A DNA stretch of 64,000 nucleotides from Heterocephalus glaber (taxonomy: Eukaryota; Chordata; Mammalia; Rodentia; Bathyergidae), in NCBI RefSeq assembly GCF_000247695.1, contig NW_004624734.1, positions 40,375,232 to 40,439,231 of the forward strand, written 5' to 3'. Of this stretch, positions 33,020-44,897 are shown piece after piece. The notes under the pieces are model-generated. The model was not told the origin of the DNA. It did no database searches and was given only the letters and a program-made list of their open reading frames with translations. The stretch's first letter is position 1. The number at the start of each line of letters is the position of its first letter. A program made the translations under genes and the position numbers.

Positions 33020-34707
33020 ACAGAGTCAGGTGTTTTGGAGTTCTCTTCCATTCTACAATACTTATACAGTAGCTTGTTTGTTCTTTGGCTATGTGCTGAT
33101 CATGTTACCAAGGTTAATTACATGATTCTGTAGTTTACATAAAAATGATGTTTTCCACTTGATTGCTGCGGATATCAAGAGTTTATTAATTATTTTAAAA
33201 TACCCATCCAGTAGGGAGATGGGAAGGTTTGAAGAGTTATATATGTTACATATATAACTGGGAAAGTTTTATATGTCTTCCAAAAATATAATAAACCCTC
33301 TCTTTTATTTAGAGTTCTTCCTCAGTTCTCCCATGTGAAAAAAAGAATAGCACAAAAACCTCAGATTTACATAGGAACCCCATTTATATTCCCAACATAG
33401 TGTAATTATAACCTTACGATTACTCCAGGTAGCTACACAATGTACCAGGTAAGAATCAATGCACATTAGAAAGAACTTACTGTTCTTTTCTTTCAGTAAA
33501 ATAAAGGCCAGTTGGTATGTAGCCCAAGTATATGTGAATGGAATAATATAAACCCCATGATCTCCTTGCACAGAATTGCAAATGTAATTTTGCAATGCCA
33601 AGGGCCAGACCCAGAACCCTTGGAGTTCATGTGGCAGAATATCCTTCTTAACATAAACCAATGCTTGAAAATGCTGCAAATGACCCTCTAATGATGCCTG
33701 AAGGGCAATCAGAATGGGGTAAAGAATTCCCTTCACACCCCAACTCCTGCTACTGGCTGTGGGACTTTTTGGTGTGAGCCTATGTATGCACTCTGTCAGC
33801 CAGAGTTTGACATTTAGCTCTTAGTTACATCCAGTAAAGGACAGACTCTTGTTTGAAGAGAAGGTGCATTTGTTCCTCGAGCAAGCAAGAGCCAGCTGTG
33901 TTGTACTGCATTATATCTCATGTATATTTGTACTAAAGACTCTGAATTATACACGTTTCAGTGCCTTTCAGGTGTTGTGAAAGGCAGGTAGATGTTATAG
34001 CCATAGATTTTTTAAAATCTAGTGTAATTGCACACTGACCTTAAATTTCCCTGTATGTGCCCTTATATCATGCATGTTAACAGTCAGATTGTTGGGCATG
34101 TGTAGCAGCCTTCCCTGCTACGTCCTAGACAAGTGTGCATTAGTGCATAGCCACAAGTTCTTCATTCTTTAAAATGTTTTAGCAGATCATCTCATATAAA
34201 AAATAATTCAGGAAAGCTGTGGGGGAAAGAATTATATTTTACAAATGATGTTTCAAAGTCTTCCTAAAACTTAGATAATAGAGCCTAACAGTTATTTTGA
34301 ATCTTATTAGTATATTTCAAGTTAAGTAAATATTACCACCATAAATTTTATTATATCAAATTGCATAGCATGTGACTCTTGGCTTTCAGGGTTCTCAAAA
34401 ACTATTCTTTCATTGCATGTACTGTATGTTTAGAGGCAACCAGTTATACACTCAATATGGTTTTACTGTGCCTTACACAAAGAGAAATTTTATCCAGAAT
34501 GTATATCATGGGGTGGGGAACAGAGTCTTTACTGCACTGTTAGGTGATGGCACACAGCATGTCCCAGAACATTTCTGTGCTTAATTACCCAACCAAAGAG
34601 ATCTAAAGTATGTATGTTGTACTGTAATGGGGGTTTATGCCTGGACAATTAAGTGTTTTATTTGTTTTCTGAAATGATGTGAACTTATTTTTCTAAACAC
34701 TATGCTA

Positions 34708-34713
34708 AATAAA
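34708..34713 (+). terminator. SIX4: distal poly(A) signal of SIX4
   Basis: Canonical AATAAA followed by a GT-rich element (CCCTGTGTTG about 20 bases on). It lies at the right edge of the repeat-free tract and agrees with the known long 3'UTR, so it is the likely main cleavage site. Confidence 0.7.
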
Positions 34714-35029
34714 CTTTATATTTATACATACCCTGTGTTGAGAAATATCATTTGAGGAATATTGGTTTTAAAAATGTGATGACCTCATCTTAGTAGGCAA
34801 ACAGGAAATTACGATTTTATTTATATCTGGAGAAACAGAACAAAAAACACACATTCCAAAGGCTGGCAAATACAAGGCCAATTGGAGTAATTTTGGAAAA
34901 GCTATCTGTGTACAAAGTTGTGCGACTCACTTAACTATATGACATACTCAGAGCTAAATTATAAAATTTTATCCTTAGAGTGAAGACATGTACCTTTCTC
35001 ATTTGTGTGTTTCAAGTCCTGAATGTGCA

Positions 35030-35251
35030 GGATGAGCATGGTGCTACACATCACAGCTATGATTTCAGCTACTCAGGTGGCTGAGGCAGGAAAATTGCAA
35101 GTACAAGGCCAGCCTGGGCAATTTAGTGTGGGACCTTGTCCCAAAGTAAAATTTTAAAAATAGCTGGGGATGTAGCTCAGTGGTAGACCACTTGTCTATT
35201 TTGTATAATGTCATATATTCAATTCCCAAAACCACAGCAAAAAAAAAAAAA
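35030..35251 (+). mobile_element. B1-dID composite SINE
   Basis: GAGCATGGTGCTACACATCA, GCTACTCAGGTGGCTGAGGC, then AGCTGGGGATGTAGCTCAGT and an A-tail. First mobile element after the SIX4 3' end. Confidence 0.85.
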
Positions 35252-35323
35252 CTTGCTGAATATCATGTCTGGCACAAAGTAGGTGCTCTATAAAAGTTTA
35301 ATGGGATTAAGTAGAAAGGTCCA

Positions 35324-35412
35324 GGGGAGGGGATTTAGTTCAGTGGCACTGTGTACCTGCCTTGAAAGCACAAGGTCCTGATACCAAAAATAATCCCTGG
35401 TACCAAAAAAAA
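35324..35412 (+). mobile_element. ID-type SINE with duplicated 3' end
   Basis: AAGTAGAAAGGTCCA at 35309-35323 and 35413-35427. The 3' part reads GATACCAAAAATAATCCCTGGTACC, repeating the terminal ACC-A block. Confidence 0.9.
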
Positions 35413-35739
35413 AAGTAGAAAGGTCCAAAGACTTTTCTGTTCTAGGTTAATTAAAAGCTCAGCATCATCCAAACCCATAGGACACTGTCCTTGGCCAAAG
35501 TCTGGTTGCAGCACAGTTTGATTGGAAGTTGGGGCAGAATTGCAATACTGCTAAATGTAGAATAGAAGATTAGGACCTGATGTGGCTTGGTCCTAATTTT
35601 AAAGACACATGCATCTGATTTTCTATTACTCCTATACTGAAACAGAAGGCTGCTAAAGTAGGCTGGGCTGTCCAACAAGAAATATTTCGGGAGTTCTTAA
35701 ATGGCCTGGAGGGCAGTTTGCCTCCAAATGTCTCCAGAA

Positions 35740-36790
35740 TTTTATGCTTTCCAACCCTTCCATCTACTCTATCTCTTGCTGATAACCAAGGCCAAGTCCT
35801 GTTGTTGAGAGTGACCTCACCTGAATCTGTACCCTGAACTCTAGGCTGGTAGAGGCAGATCCCAAGTGAATATTTTCAGAATGTCCTCAGTCCCTGCCAT
35901 TCTACCTATGAAAAATTATCTTCTCCCGAGTCTGTTCCCTGCTGTGCATTCCTCATCTCAGCATTGTTATTCACCCATTTGGCCAAGCAGCAAGTCCAAG
36001 GTTCATGCTGGAGTCTTTTTCTCCCTTTCTCCTTCCCTATTCCATCAAATCACAGGTGTAACCAAATCTGTTCTTTTATAGTCTCTTGAATCAGTTTCTC
36101 CATTTCAGGGTTACTCTTACTGCTTAAGCAGTTGCTCTTCAACTGCATCACTGAGGCCACCTCCTACTTGGTCTCGGAGTATCTGCTTCTCATTTTGGCC
36201 ACATTACAACCTCACTGAGATGGAACTGTCAGAATTAGACTGACTGATAACTGCTCTCCTTTTCCAATTTAAAAGCAGTAGCTGGGTGTGGTGACGCACG
36301 CGTGTGATCCCAGCCCTCCAGGCTGAGGCAGGAGGATCACCATGAGTTCAAAGCCAGCCTGGGATACTAGTGAGTTCCAGGCCAGTCTGAACTACAAAAT
36401 GAGACCCTATCTAAAATAATAATAAAAACTCCAGTGGTGCACCATTACCTATGAAATACCAACTGAAATCCATAACAGAGTCCCAAGATCCAGGCCCTCC
36501 TCTTGACTCATGACGTCTGTAGCCACATGAAATGTCTCCAAAGAGAAAGAGACCAGCTTCCTTTCCTACCCACCCAATTCCCAAGACTCATTCAATGTCA
36601 CTTCTTCCAGGAAGCCCCTCTCCCCCTCAGGAGAACAGTGCATGCATAGCCTGTTCCGTGATTAGACAAGGGTTTATATCTTGCTTTAGTGTGGTACATA
36701 CTGTATCCCTGGAAGGATGTGTTTGCCTCTACATTCTCATCTTCCCTTCCTGGCACTTAGTAGTATGCATAGAGCATAGTAAGAACCTAA
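35740..36790 (+). mobile_element. L2 LINE 3' region (split by a B1)
   Basis: CATTCAATGTCACTTCTTCC, AGGAAGCCCCTCTCCCCCTC and CTTCCTGGCACTTAGTAGTATG follow the L2 3' end. A B1 at 36277-36425 splits it. The left border is approximate. Confidence 0.65.
36277..36425 (+). mobile_element. B1-type SINE
   Basis: GCTGGGTGTGGTGACGCACG, GAGTTCCAGGCCAGTCTGAA, tail AATAATAATAAA. Confidence 0.85.
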
Positions 36791-36851
36791 AAATCATCTA
36801 GGTGAACAGTGACTGTAACAGTCATTTACCATCCTTTTTCCTCCCTCCCTG

Positions 36852-36882
<31 letters not shown>
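36852..36882 (+). repeat. (CT)n microsatellite
   Basis: About 15 CT units in a pyrimidine-rich tract, adjoining the poly-T side of a reverse SINE. Confidence 0.95.
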
Positions 36883-36889
<7 letters not shown>

Positions 36890-36892
36890 TCT

Positions 36893-36976
36893 CTTTCCTC
36901 CTTTCTTCCTCAGTGCTGTGCATCAAACCCAGGACTAGCACAAGCACTCTACCACTGAGCTACATTCCTAATCCTT
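36893..36976 (-). mobile_element. Old ID-like SINE
   Basis: Reverse: AGTGCTGTGCATCAAACCCA ... CTCTACCACTGAGCTACATT. Confidence 0.75.
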
Positions 36977-37340
36977 ATTGCCATTTAAAGTGCAAAAATA
37001 AATCAATACATTTTGAGAAAGACTGCAAGTGGTTCTTTGAATCTTCTAATATTAGTAGATGGTCTTTAGGGTAATTGTTTTCCTTACTGCTCCAAGGTTT
37101 TTTCCACTTCCAAGTTAAAGGCTGGGTTCCAGGTAATAGAAACTGGCTAAAGTTTGACAGATAAGTGGATGGGGCATTAGGAAAAATGTACTCACTGAGC
37201 CCTTTTAGATCAGTGTTTCAAAATAGCACTGGTGTACAGAAAATCTATTTATACTTATATATACACTTTCTAAAAATATTCTCTCTGGCTATACCCATAT
37301 TACTTGCATTTGAACTTAGCAAATGTCTACAGAATCAATG

Positions 37341-37490
37341 AAGCTGGGTGTGGTCACACACGCCTGTGATCCCAGCAATTGGGAGGCTAAGGCAGGAGGA
37401 TTGCCACCTCCAGGCCAAGCTGAGCTACATAGTGAGTTCAAGGCCAGTCTGAATTACAGAGCAAGAGCTTCCTTCCAAAAATTAAAAATA
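37341..37490 (+). mobile_element. B1-type SINE
   Basis: GAAGCTGGGTGTGGTCACAC, TGGGAGGCTAAGGCAGGAGG, GAGTTCAAGGCCAGTCTGAA. Confidence 0.85.
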
Positions 37491-38076
37491 AAGAATCTAT
37501 GAGAAACAGTACATGAAATGAAGAGGTGATAACTAGGAAACCTGAATTCTAATTAGTCTTCAGATGAAGGAAATACCAGCGGATCCCATTTTTTTCTGTG
37601 AAATGAGTATGTTACTTACCATTACATTTGAGATTGAGATCCATGCAGTACATTTAATAAAATACACTTCCCCCCCCGAGTTAAGATCAAATCAGTTAGA
37701 GGGTGAAATTACACAGCGACCTGCCAAGGACTGGGAATATGAGATAATTGGTGTAGGGCCAACAGCTGTGATCCTCAGGATTATTTAGAGGTGTACAACT
37801 AGGTAAGGCAGGTCTGGTTTTGTATCTCTCCTCCTTCACCGGTATAAAGCCTGTCCCCTGGCATTGCTCCACCTCCACAAGTGCATTAAGTAACCAACCA
37901 TCTTAGTGTTGGTGGTTAACTCTTGTACAATGATCCCAGCATCTTACCCCAGGGGAATTTGCATTTTAAGGAAGGCTTTTCAAGATACAAAAGCACTAAA
38001 GTATAATAACAGGATAACTAGTAGACTCATAAAATTGAACGAGGTCTTCCCTTTTTTAAGTGCAGTAGCAAAATTT

Positions 38077-38101
38077 GTGTGTGTGTGTGTGTGTGTGTGT
38101 G
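38077..38101 (+). repeat. (GT)n microsatellite
   Basis: About 12 GT units. Confidence 0.95.
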
Positions 38102-39224
38102 GATTTGAAGGATGGAGAGACAAAGATGGGGAGGAGCGGGGCAATGTCGCTCTTTATTCTCTTCCTTCTTTGTGGGCTCTATGTCCCTGCTGAGGATCAA
38201 GGAACAGACAGTGCAATTTAGAACTTCTGAAAACAATTAACAGAGTAGTTTCCCCCATACCTAACTTGTCCAGAGCCTGGCAATATTCCTGCAAGAAGAT
38301 TCCTGGATGAAAATATAAGTCATTTTTTATCAAACACCTTAAATACTTGAAAAAGCGTGCTGGTGTTCTGGTAAGCATTGCCTGCCAAATACATTCTGTT
38401 TATCATGCAGGTACAATGTTTTCTAAGTTATTGTATGGCCTATAAATAATGCTGCCTTTTAAATATTTGTCTGTAACCCAACATTTTCAATTAATTCATA
38501 CTGACAGATTTCAGCCTTTCTTAGTTAGAAAATTGTTGGATTTATTTGTAAATCAAAATACTTTTTATAAAGAAAAGGAAACACTAAGGTGCAATCTTTG
38601 ATATAATGCCCTAACTCTGATCATATTACCTTAAATGGCTGATGATCATATTACCTTATATGAATACTTCCCAGAGGTCTGGGCAAGCATAAGTCATATA
38701 CATTCCCTATTTGTTTGTACTGATGCAAAGAATCCGGCAACATTCAGTGAGATTTGAGCTTTCAAGTGCCAACTTGATTAAGCCCAGATGTTGGCAATGC
38801 CAGGGGGTTTGTACCTAAACATAAAACCAGACCTGTGATTTGGGCCCATCTTCTGTTCCTGGGGAACACAGTTGTGCTAAAGGACCTAATTCTAGCCTCT
38901 GGAATCAGCAACAGCCTTGAAAACTTCCAAAGCACTGCCTGGTTGAGTTGGTTTCCTCGATGTAAATCTACTCCCAGTGCCCATATGCCGAGCGCTGGAC
39001 TTGGTAATGAGGATTCAGAGAGGGTCCGTCTTTAATGTCTAAGAACTAAATTAAATGAATCAGAGCCTCCCTATTATGGAGGGCAAATTGTATTAGTCAG
39101 TCTACCATGTTAAGCCATAATCTCTTCCAGAAACAGTCTTACAAAAATACACAATAAAATAAATATCTAGATATCCCCTGGCCTTGTGAAGTTGACACAT
39201 AAAATTGATTATCATCAACTGTCT

Positions 39225-39380
39225 CTTACTACCTGAGTGACCTTGAGCAAATTATTTCATCTCCTTGTGCTTCCTTACCTGTGAATTGGGAAGAACTGCA
39301 ATACCTATCTCATAGACTTTTTGGTGAAAAAATAAATCATGTATGCAGAGTACTTACCAAAGTACATAATTATTGCTACT
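39225..39380 (-). mobile_element. MIR SINE fragment
   Basis: ACCTGAGTGACCTTGAGCAAA, TTCATCTCCTTGTGCTTCC, CTATCTCATAGACTTTTTGG; reverse MIR order. Confidence 0.8.
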
Positions 39381-40250
39381 TACTAATGTCAACCTTTTAC
39401 TGCATAGGATTCCATTGTTATGAATAGGCTATAATCTACTCAATAGATTACTACTGATAAATTTCAATTGTTTCCATTTTTATAATACGGAAAATGTCAT
39501 ATTAGATATTAAATGTTTTAAAGAATATCTTTATAGCTATGTATTTGGGCACAATTCATGATTATTATTGTCTTTTTTATTATTATTTATAAATGAATGT
39601 ACTTGCTTAAACGGATATGTTCAGAGCTTTCAGTACACAGACTCCCACACTCTGCCGTTTTGACTTTGTCCTTGTGCCTTGTCCTTGAGGTGACCATACT
39701 CCTCTGCTTCCCTGATACTGGGTTTGGCTGTTTGACTGCTATGGAATGTGAGCAAACATAATCTCTAACCAAAGGCTTTAGGTTTGCTGCTGTGTGTTTA
39801 CTTGCTGTCTTGGATAGTCTCTCCTCTTGAACTCTTGTGTCACAAGAATAACATGCCCTGGGGGGCTGCTAGTTGTAAGAATGAGAGATATGTTGAGCAG
39901 AACAGAGCCCACTCAGAGCTCAAAGCAGAACCACCCCAGATGACCACATACATCAGGGCTGAGGGAAAAATGTTATATGAGTCACTACAATTGTTGTGGT
40001 TATTAGTTATGCAGCATTACTGCAGCAATAGCTGATTAAAACACGGAAATGAGATACATTTGTTGGACATAGTCTAGTGACCTAATCTGCCTAGAATAAT
40101 TCCAGACTCCCAAACCTGTTATCCTTCCTGTGGGTCCCTCCCTCGACATGGTAACCCCATGTATAAGCTGACTCCACTTTCAGGACACTCCCAAAATCAA
40201 GGGATTCTGAAATCTATTCTTTAGTTTTACCTCAAGAATCCTTAATAAGG

Positions 40251-40324
40251 GCCAGGGATGTAGCTCAGTGGTGCTGCACCTGCCTGGCAAGGTACTGAAT
40301 TCAATCCCTGGTACCAAAAAAAAA
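40251..40324 (+). mobile_element. ID-type SINE
   Basis: AGA(A/G)TCCTTAATAAGG at 40235-40250 and 40325-40340; middle part shortened. Confidence 0.9.
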
Positions 40325-40451
40325 AGAGTCCTTAATAAGGGCTTACAGTCTCAATTAGTTTTTCCCACAGTGTGTTCCAAGAAACAGTAGTCTTTTGAAA
40401 TGATCCACAAAAATTGATTAAATTCTAGTCACTTATATTTTGGAAATGCTT

Positions 40452-40511
40452 GCCTGCTTGCTGCCTTCCTGCCTTCCTGCCTTCCTTTCTCCCTCCCTTC
40501 CTCCCTCCCTT
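40452..40511 (+). repeat. (CCTT)n-type pyrimidine tract
   Basis: Imperfect CCTGCCTT and CCCTCCTT units. Confidence 0.85.
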
Positions 40512-40521
40512 CCCAAATGTA

Positions 40522-40631
40522 CCTTTTTCCTCCCTTCCCTTTTTTTTTTTTTTTTTTGTACCGGGGATTGAACTTGGGTCCTTGCACTTGCACAGCAGGC
40601 GGTGATGAAACCACTGAGCTAAATCCCCAGC
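40522..40631 (-). mobile_element. ID-type SINE
   Basis: Reverse ID; CCCAAATGTA at 40512-40521 and 40632-40641; A-tail with a purine-rich end. Confidence 0.88.
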
Positions 40632-41316
40632 CCCCAAATGTATTTTTTAAAAATTTATCTTATGCTACTCATGCATGTTGACAAGGCACACAGCACATGA
40701 AATCCTCTGAGAAAGCCTGCAGTGCAGAAATGTGACATGAACAGACTCTGCATGTCTCAAATTTAACTGGACACAAGCCTCTTTATTCTAGCAATATCTT
40801 CATATATTACTTGAGAAGCTAGTATTCAATAAAACCTATTTTACAAAACTCTATCTTAACTCAGAGAAAGGACTCCCTAATGAGGTCATGTCAAGTATTA
40901 TATAGGCCAGTAGGACAGATATTTCAGACTCTGTAGCACTTTTCACATTGTATCAGATTATACAGATGTATACAAATCAGTATAGGGTCTCTCTGCTGTT
41001 ACAGAAGCCCAAAATTACATTGACTTGGAAAAAATAGTTTATTTCTCGCAAGTAAGAGACTGGAGGTAAGCAGTCTATGTGAACAAGACAGTTCTGCTTC
41101 ATCTCCTCCTCTAAGAACCAGACTGGTAGTTGGTCTCTGTGGCTCTCAACACTCATTTCTGATCCCTAGAGTAGGAGCCACCTGTTAAAGAAAAAATTGA
41201 GATACTGCTTATATCAGTTCATGCCCATGCTTAGCTTCAGAGGAAATGTAGTGTCTAGCTGAGTGTTCATATTCTCTACTAAAAAGATGGGAAAATTCTA
41301 TTCCTAAAAGAAGGAA

Positions 41317-41440
41317 GGAAGCTGGGCATAGTGGTGCATGCCTGTAATCCCAGCACTCAGGAGGCTGAGGCAGGAGAATCACCTTTAGTTCAAGGCCAGG
41401 GATTACACAGTAAGACCTGTCTCAAAAAGCAAAAAACAGG
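41317..41440 (+). mobile_element. B1-type SINE
   Basis: GCTGGGCATAGTGGTGCATG, CTGTAATCCCAGCACTCAGG; a partial second B1-like piece follows at about 41462-41535. Confidence 0.85.
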
Positions 41441-41599
41441 AAAAAACAAAGAAAGGACAATAGTCATGTGTAGGAGTGTGAATTTGTAATCTCAGCTACT
41501 CAAGAGGTTGAGGCAGGAAGATTGCTTGAGAATATATATATCCTTCCCCTTCTCCTCTCCTCTCTCTCCTTCCTTCTTTAGATCCCCTTCCCATTTGTG

Positions 41600-42055
41600 A
41601 AAAGTCAGTCTCTCTGTTTTCTATCATCTATTTTTTACTTTTTGCTCTTTGAATTATTTATACTTTGTGTTTCTCATATAAGAGAAACCATGCAATATTT
41701 ACGATTCTGTGTCAGATTTATTTCACTGAGCATTATGCTCTCCAAATGCTTCCATTTTCCTAAAAATGACTCAAATATATCTTTCTTTATGGCAGAGTAG
41801 TACTCCATTGTGAATAAATACCACCTTTTCTTTATGTAGTCATCTGTTGATGGACATACAGTCTGGCTCCAAGTATTAGCACTGTGAGTTGTGCTGCTAT
41901 AAAGTTGAGTGTGCATCTATCACTCTAATATGATGTCTTTAACTCTTTTGGAGTTAGAAGATGAATAGCTAGGTCAAATGGAATTTCTGTTTTTAATTTT
42001 CTGAGGAATCTCCATACTGGTTTTCATACTGGTTGTATCGGTCTACACAAAAGAC
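41600..42055 (-). mobile_element. L1 ORF2 C-terminal fragment
   Basis: The reverse-strand frame at 41674-41916 contains TMEYYSAIKKD and IMLSEINLTQ, hallmarks of the L1 ORF2 C-terminus. Truncated and not functional. Sequence to about 42540 may be further old L1. Confidence 0.85.
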
Positions 42056-42589
42056 ATATTGTTAAAACTGTAAAAATCAGTGCACACAACAGTATGTCTA
42101 TAATGCCATAATTTGTAAGTTTCTTCTAAAGTGTCAGTTTCTTCAAAATTAGGCCAGAAATGGAAGGTTGACTTTTTCACTTTTATATCCTTTTAAATTT
42201 TTCAATTCTTGTTATCATGTCTTTTTTTTACAATAAAAGTAAAAGACTTTCAGGTCACTCTTCATAATCTTTGACTCTTTCTAGCAGTATATCTCAATGA
42301 AATTATTTGAGGTACAAATAGAAACTAGGCCTTAGATGCATAAAAACCTAGAAATGACCTAAATGTCCACTATTAAGGGAATAGTTTTGAAAATTATAAT
42401 TATTTTATAACATTTTCAATTATACTGGAAAATGATACGATGTTACAGGAAAATAAGAGAATCCAAGAGAGTATATATTATATTCTCAATCTAATGGGAA
42501 AAGAAATGGAAATACATACAGAAATTAAAAGCTTAGTTAAGAAGCAACAAATACCCATGCCAGAATGTTAGCGCTGCTGCCCCAGAGAG

Positions 42590-43222
42590 TAGCACTATGA
42601 ATTTGTGTGGTGCTGGAGACTGAACCCAGGACCACACATGCTAGGCAAGTGCACTTACACTGAGCTACATCCCCAGCCCTCTTGAGAAAGAGTCTACCTA
42701 AGTTGCCCAGTATGATGGTTGATTGACTGATTGTGTCAGCTTGAGTAAGAAACCCCCAATTAAAGTGGCTCAGCATAGTTCTGGGTGTGGAAGACCCGGC
42801 CTAGGGAAGATTATCGCCAGAATGGCATAAAGGGCACCGAGGGAGGCTCATTCATCTTCTTCAGAGGAGCTCCAGTCTTCACCTTCACCTTGGACATCAT
42901 CTCCTGGCTTCCAGTGCACTCTTCAGGCTCCATCTCAGACCCTTTGGGATATGGACCTTCACTGGACACCAAGGTGAGCTCCAGGCCTTTGCCTGGATCC
43001 TTCAGATCCTCAGTGCACAGACAAACATTTCGCACTCTTCCACACCTGACTCTGTCGGTGGCCGTTGTAAGCCAATCTTGTAAATTCTTATGTATTTGTA
43101 TATCTTGTATTATATCTGTTTCTCTAGCAAACACTTACTGATACACTCAGGTTGGCCTCAAACTTGCAAGTCTCTTGAGTAGCTGAGATTATAGGCACGT
43201 GCCACCACATTTGGCTCCAATT
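42590..43222 (-). mobile_element. B1-dID SINE split by an LTR
   Basis: ID half and start of B1 at 42590-42710; rest of B1 (GTTGGCCTCAAACTTGC ... GATTATAGGCACGTGCC) at 43151-43222. The insertion point is CCCAG, duplicated as CTCAG. Confidence 0.85.
42711..43145 (+). mobile_element. Solo LTR-like insertion in a B1-dID SINE
   Basis: 435 bases starting TATGATGGTTGATTGACTG and ending CTCTAGCAAACACTTACTGATACA, an arrangement typical of old ERVL-class LTRs. Flanked by CCCAG/CTCAG, where the intact SINE would read CCCAG once. A 118-residue frame inside is not a known protein. Confidence 0.7.
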
Positions 43223-43239
43223 CTGTTTCTTCATATGTT

Positions 43240-43540
43240 TCTGTTGGGTACCAGTCAGGACAGTTCTGGTTGTAAGCAACAGAAACCAAAATCAAACTAG
43301 ATTAGAATAAAGGATGTTTATTGGCTTACTGAACCAGTCAGGGTACCCACATTTATTGGCTTATGGCACCACTTACTAAAGACTCTTTCTAGAGACTTTT
43401 TTGCTGCTTTCTGCCACTTGAGTCAATGACTTCTACAATAGATCCACCTTCTCCACAATCTGGTTGTCATCAGCTGCTGGATTTTCATTTTCTAGTTTTA
43501 CTGTAGGAAAACAAAGAATGTTCCCCCATTATTTGTGGGG
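43240..43540. mobile_element. Unclassified old repeat
   Basis: GGTTGTAAGCAACAGAAACC ... AGGATGTTTATTGGCTTACTG resembles a common mammalian dispersed repeat whose family I cannot fix. Confidence 0.4.
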
Positions 43541-44554
43541 CTGGAGAGGTCCACTTAAAACAATCCCAGTGAAAAATTCTCACTGACCCATATTAGGTCA
43601 ACGTCCGACCATTACCCAACACATGGTGGACAGGGTGGAAATAGAGTGTTATTGGCCAGCTTGGATCAAGTATCCACTCAAAAATCAATGATTGTGGACA
43701 AGGTTTGTAAAAGAAGACAGTAGTACATACTCACTAGATAAGTGCCAGGAGATGAAGAGTGTGAGGTACCTGGAAAAGAGCTGCTCAACCATCAAAATAA
43801 CAAAAATTCGCTGCATTTTTCTTTGAACATGTTTTACTTGGATAATCAGAGGTAAAGTTTAAAGCAAAAAAAAAAAAAACTACCTCCTTTTCTTTCTTGT
43901 TCTTGCCTGGGGACTTTGTGTTGCCTTTGAAATACTTTCCTGCTGGCCTAGTCATTGGGAAAAAAATCATATTCACCTTCTTATTAGAACTTGCTCACCC
44001 CTAATGGTCCAGGAAATAAAAGTTTTCTGATTCCTGGAACCCAGGTGGTTGGTTTCCCCACATCATCTTCCACACAACAGAAGCATTGCTTGCATGTGAG
44101 TCTTATCCCATGCTTTGAATTACGGGGCAAGGCTTGATTCCAAAAGCCTTGGTTTTCACATTTCTCTGCATCTCCTGAACTGGCCAAGTCTGAGTTTATT
44201 GACCTTCACAGCACAATGCAAAACACCCTTGTTTGCTTTGGCCTGTCTTGATGGGCAGGGAATCCTGTCTGAGTTTGCCTTCCATTGTTTGATTTGCTAA
44301 TTCTATTGTGTATTTTACTTACTTTCTGTATACATCAATAGACACCTTTGTTAATGACCATTTCAAAGTTTTGAAAGACAAAAAGATTATATAATGTGTT
44401 CTACTTTCTTATGACTTAATTCACTGCTTTCTATAAAATCATGAGACCAGGCACCAACCCATAATGGAATATCCTTGTTACAAATTTCTAAGCCCAACAG
44501 AAACAACTCCCATTATACTAGAAGAGCAATTACATCACAACATTATAGAAACTT
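43541..44554. other. No feature recognised
   Basis: About 1 kb of unremarkable sequence; short ORFs on both strands show no family signature. Confidence 0.5.
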
Positions 44555-44820
44555 AAATTCCTTTTTATTTTCAATTGTAGTAAAATACATATAACATAAA
44601 ATGTAACCTTTTTAAGTGTACAGTTTCGGAGCTGAGGAGGTAGCTCAGTGGTAGAGTACTTGCCTAGCATGTGCAAGGCCCTAGGGACAATCTCCAGCAC
44701 CAAAACACACACACGCAAACATACACACACATGAATGTACAGTTTAGTAATGTCAAGTTCATTTATATTGTTATGCAACCAGTCTCAAAAATGAAACTCT
44801 ATACCAATTAAACAACTTCC
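44555..44820 (+). mobile_element. L1 3' region fragment with nested ID SINE
   Basis: CAATTGTAGTAAAATACATAT, AAGTGTACAGTTT and TTGTTATGCAACCAGTCTC follow old L1 3' sequence. An ID-like SINE with a CA-rich tail sits at about 44628-44738 between copies of TGTACAGTTT. Confidence 0.65.
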
Positions 44821-44897
44821 CTTTTTCCCCTCCCCTCTCCCTCCCAAACTCCCTTTTACTCTCTGACTGTGAATTTAACTGCTTTAGGTAAGTGGAG

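Larger units (their letters stand above)
31127..34735 (+). other. SIX4: SIX4 3' untranslated region (inferred)
   Basis: About 3.6 kb of A/T-rich sequence after the SIX4 stop that contains no SINE, LINE or LTR, unlike the flanks. It has an internal AATAAA at 31953-31958 and a second at 34708-34713, after which SINEs resume at about 35030. The length matches the long SIX4 3'UTR known in human. It carries a Pumilio-type TGTAAATA at 31789-31796, a (TA)n run at 31610-31633 and a (TTTTG)n run near 32984-33019. Short ORFs inside (33305-33736 minus, 34372-34584 plus) show no family signature. Confidence 0.8.

Noticed and set aside
33305..33736. 143-codon minus ORF in the SIX4 3'UTR
   Set aside because: No recognised domain; antisense to the 3'UTR; composition unremarkable.
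41674..41916. 80-codon minus ORF as a gene
   Set aside because: Clear L1 ORF2 C-terminal fragment.
42785..43141. 118-codon ORF as a new gene
   Set aside because: Lies wholly within an LTR-like insertion that interrupts a SINE.
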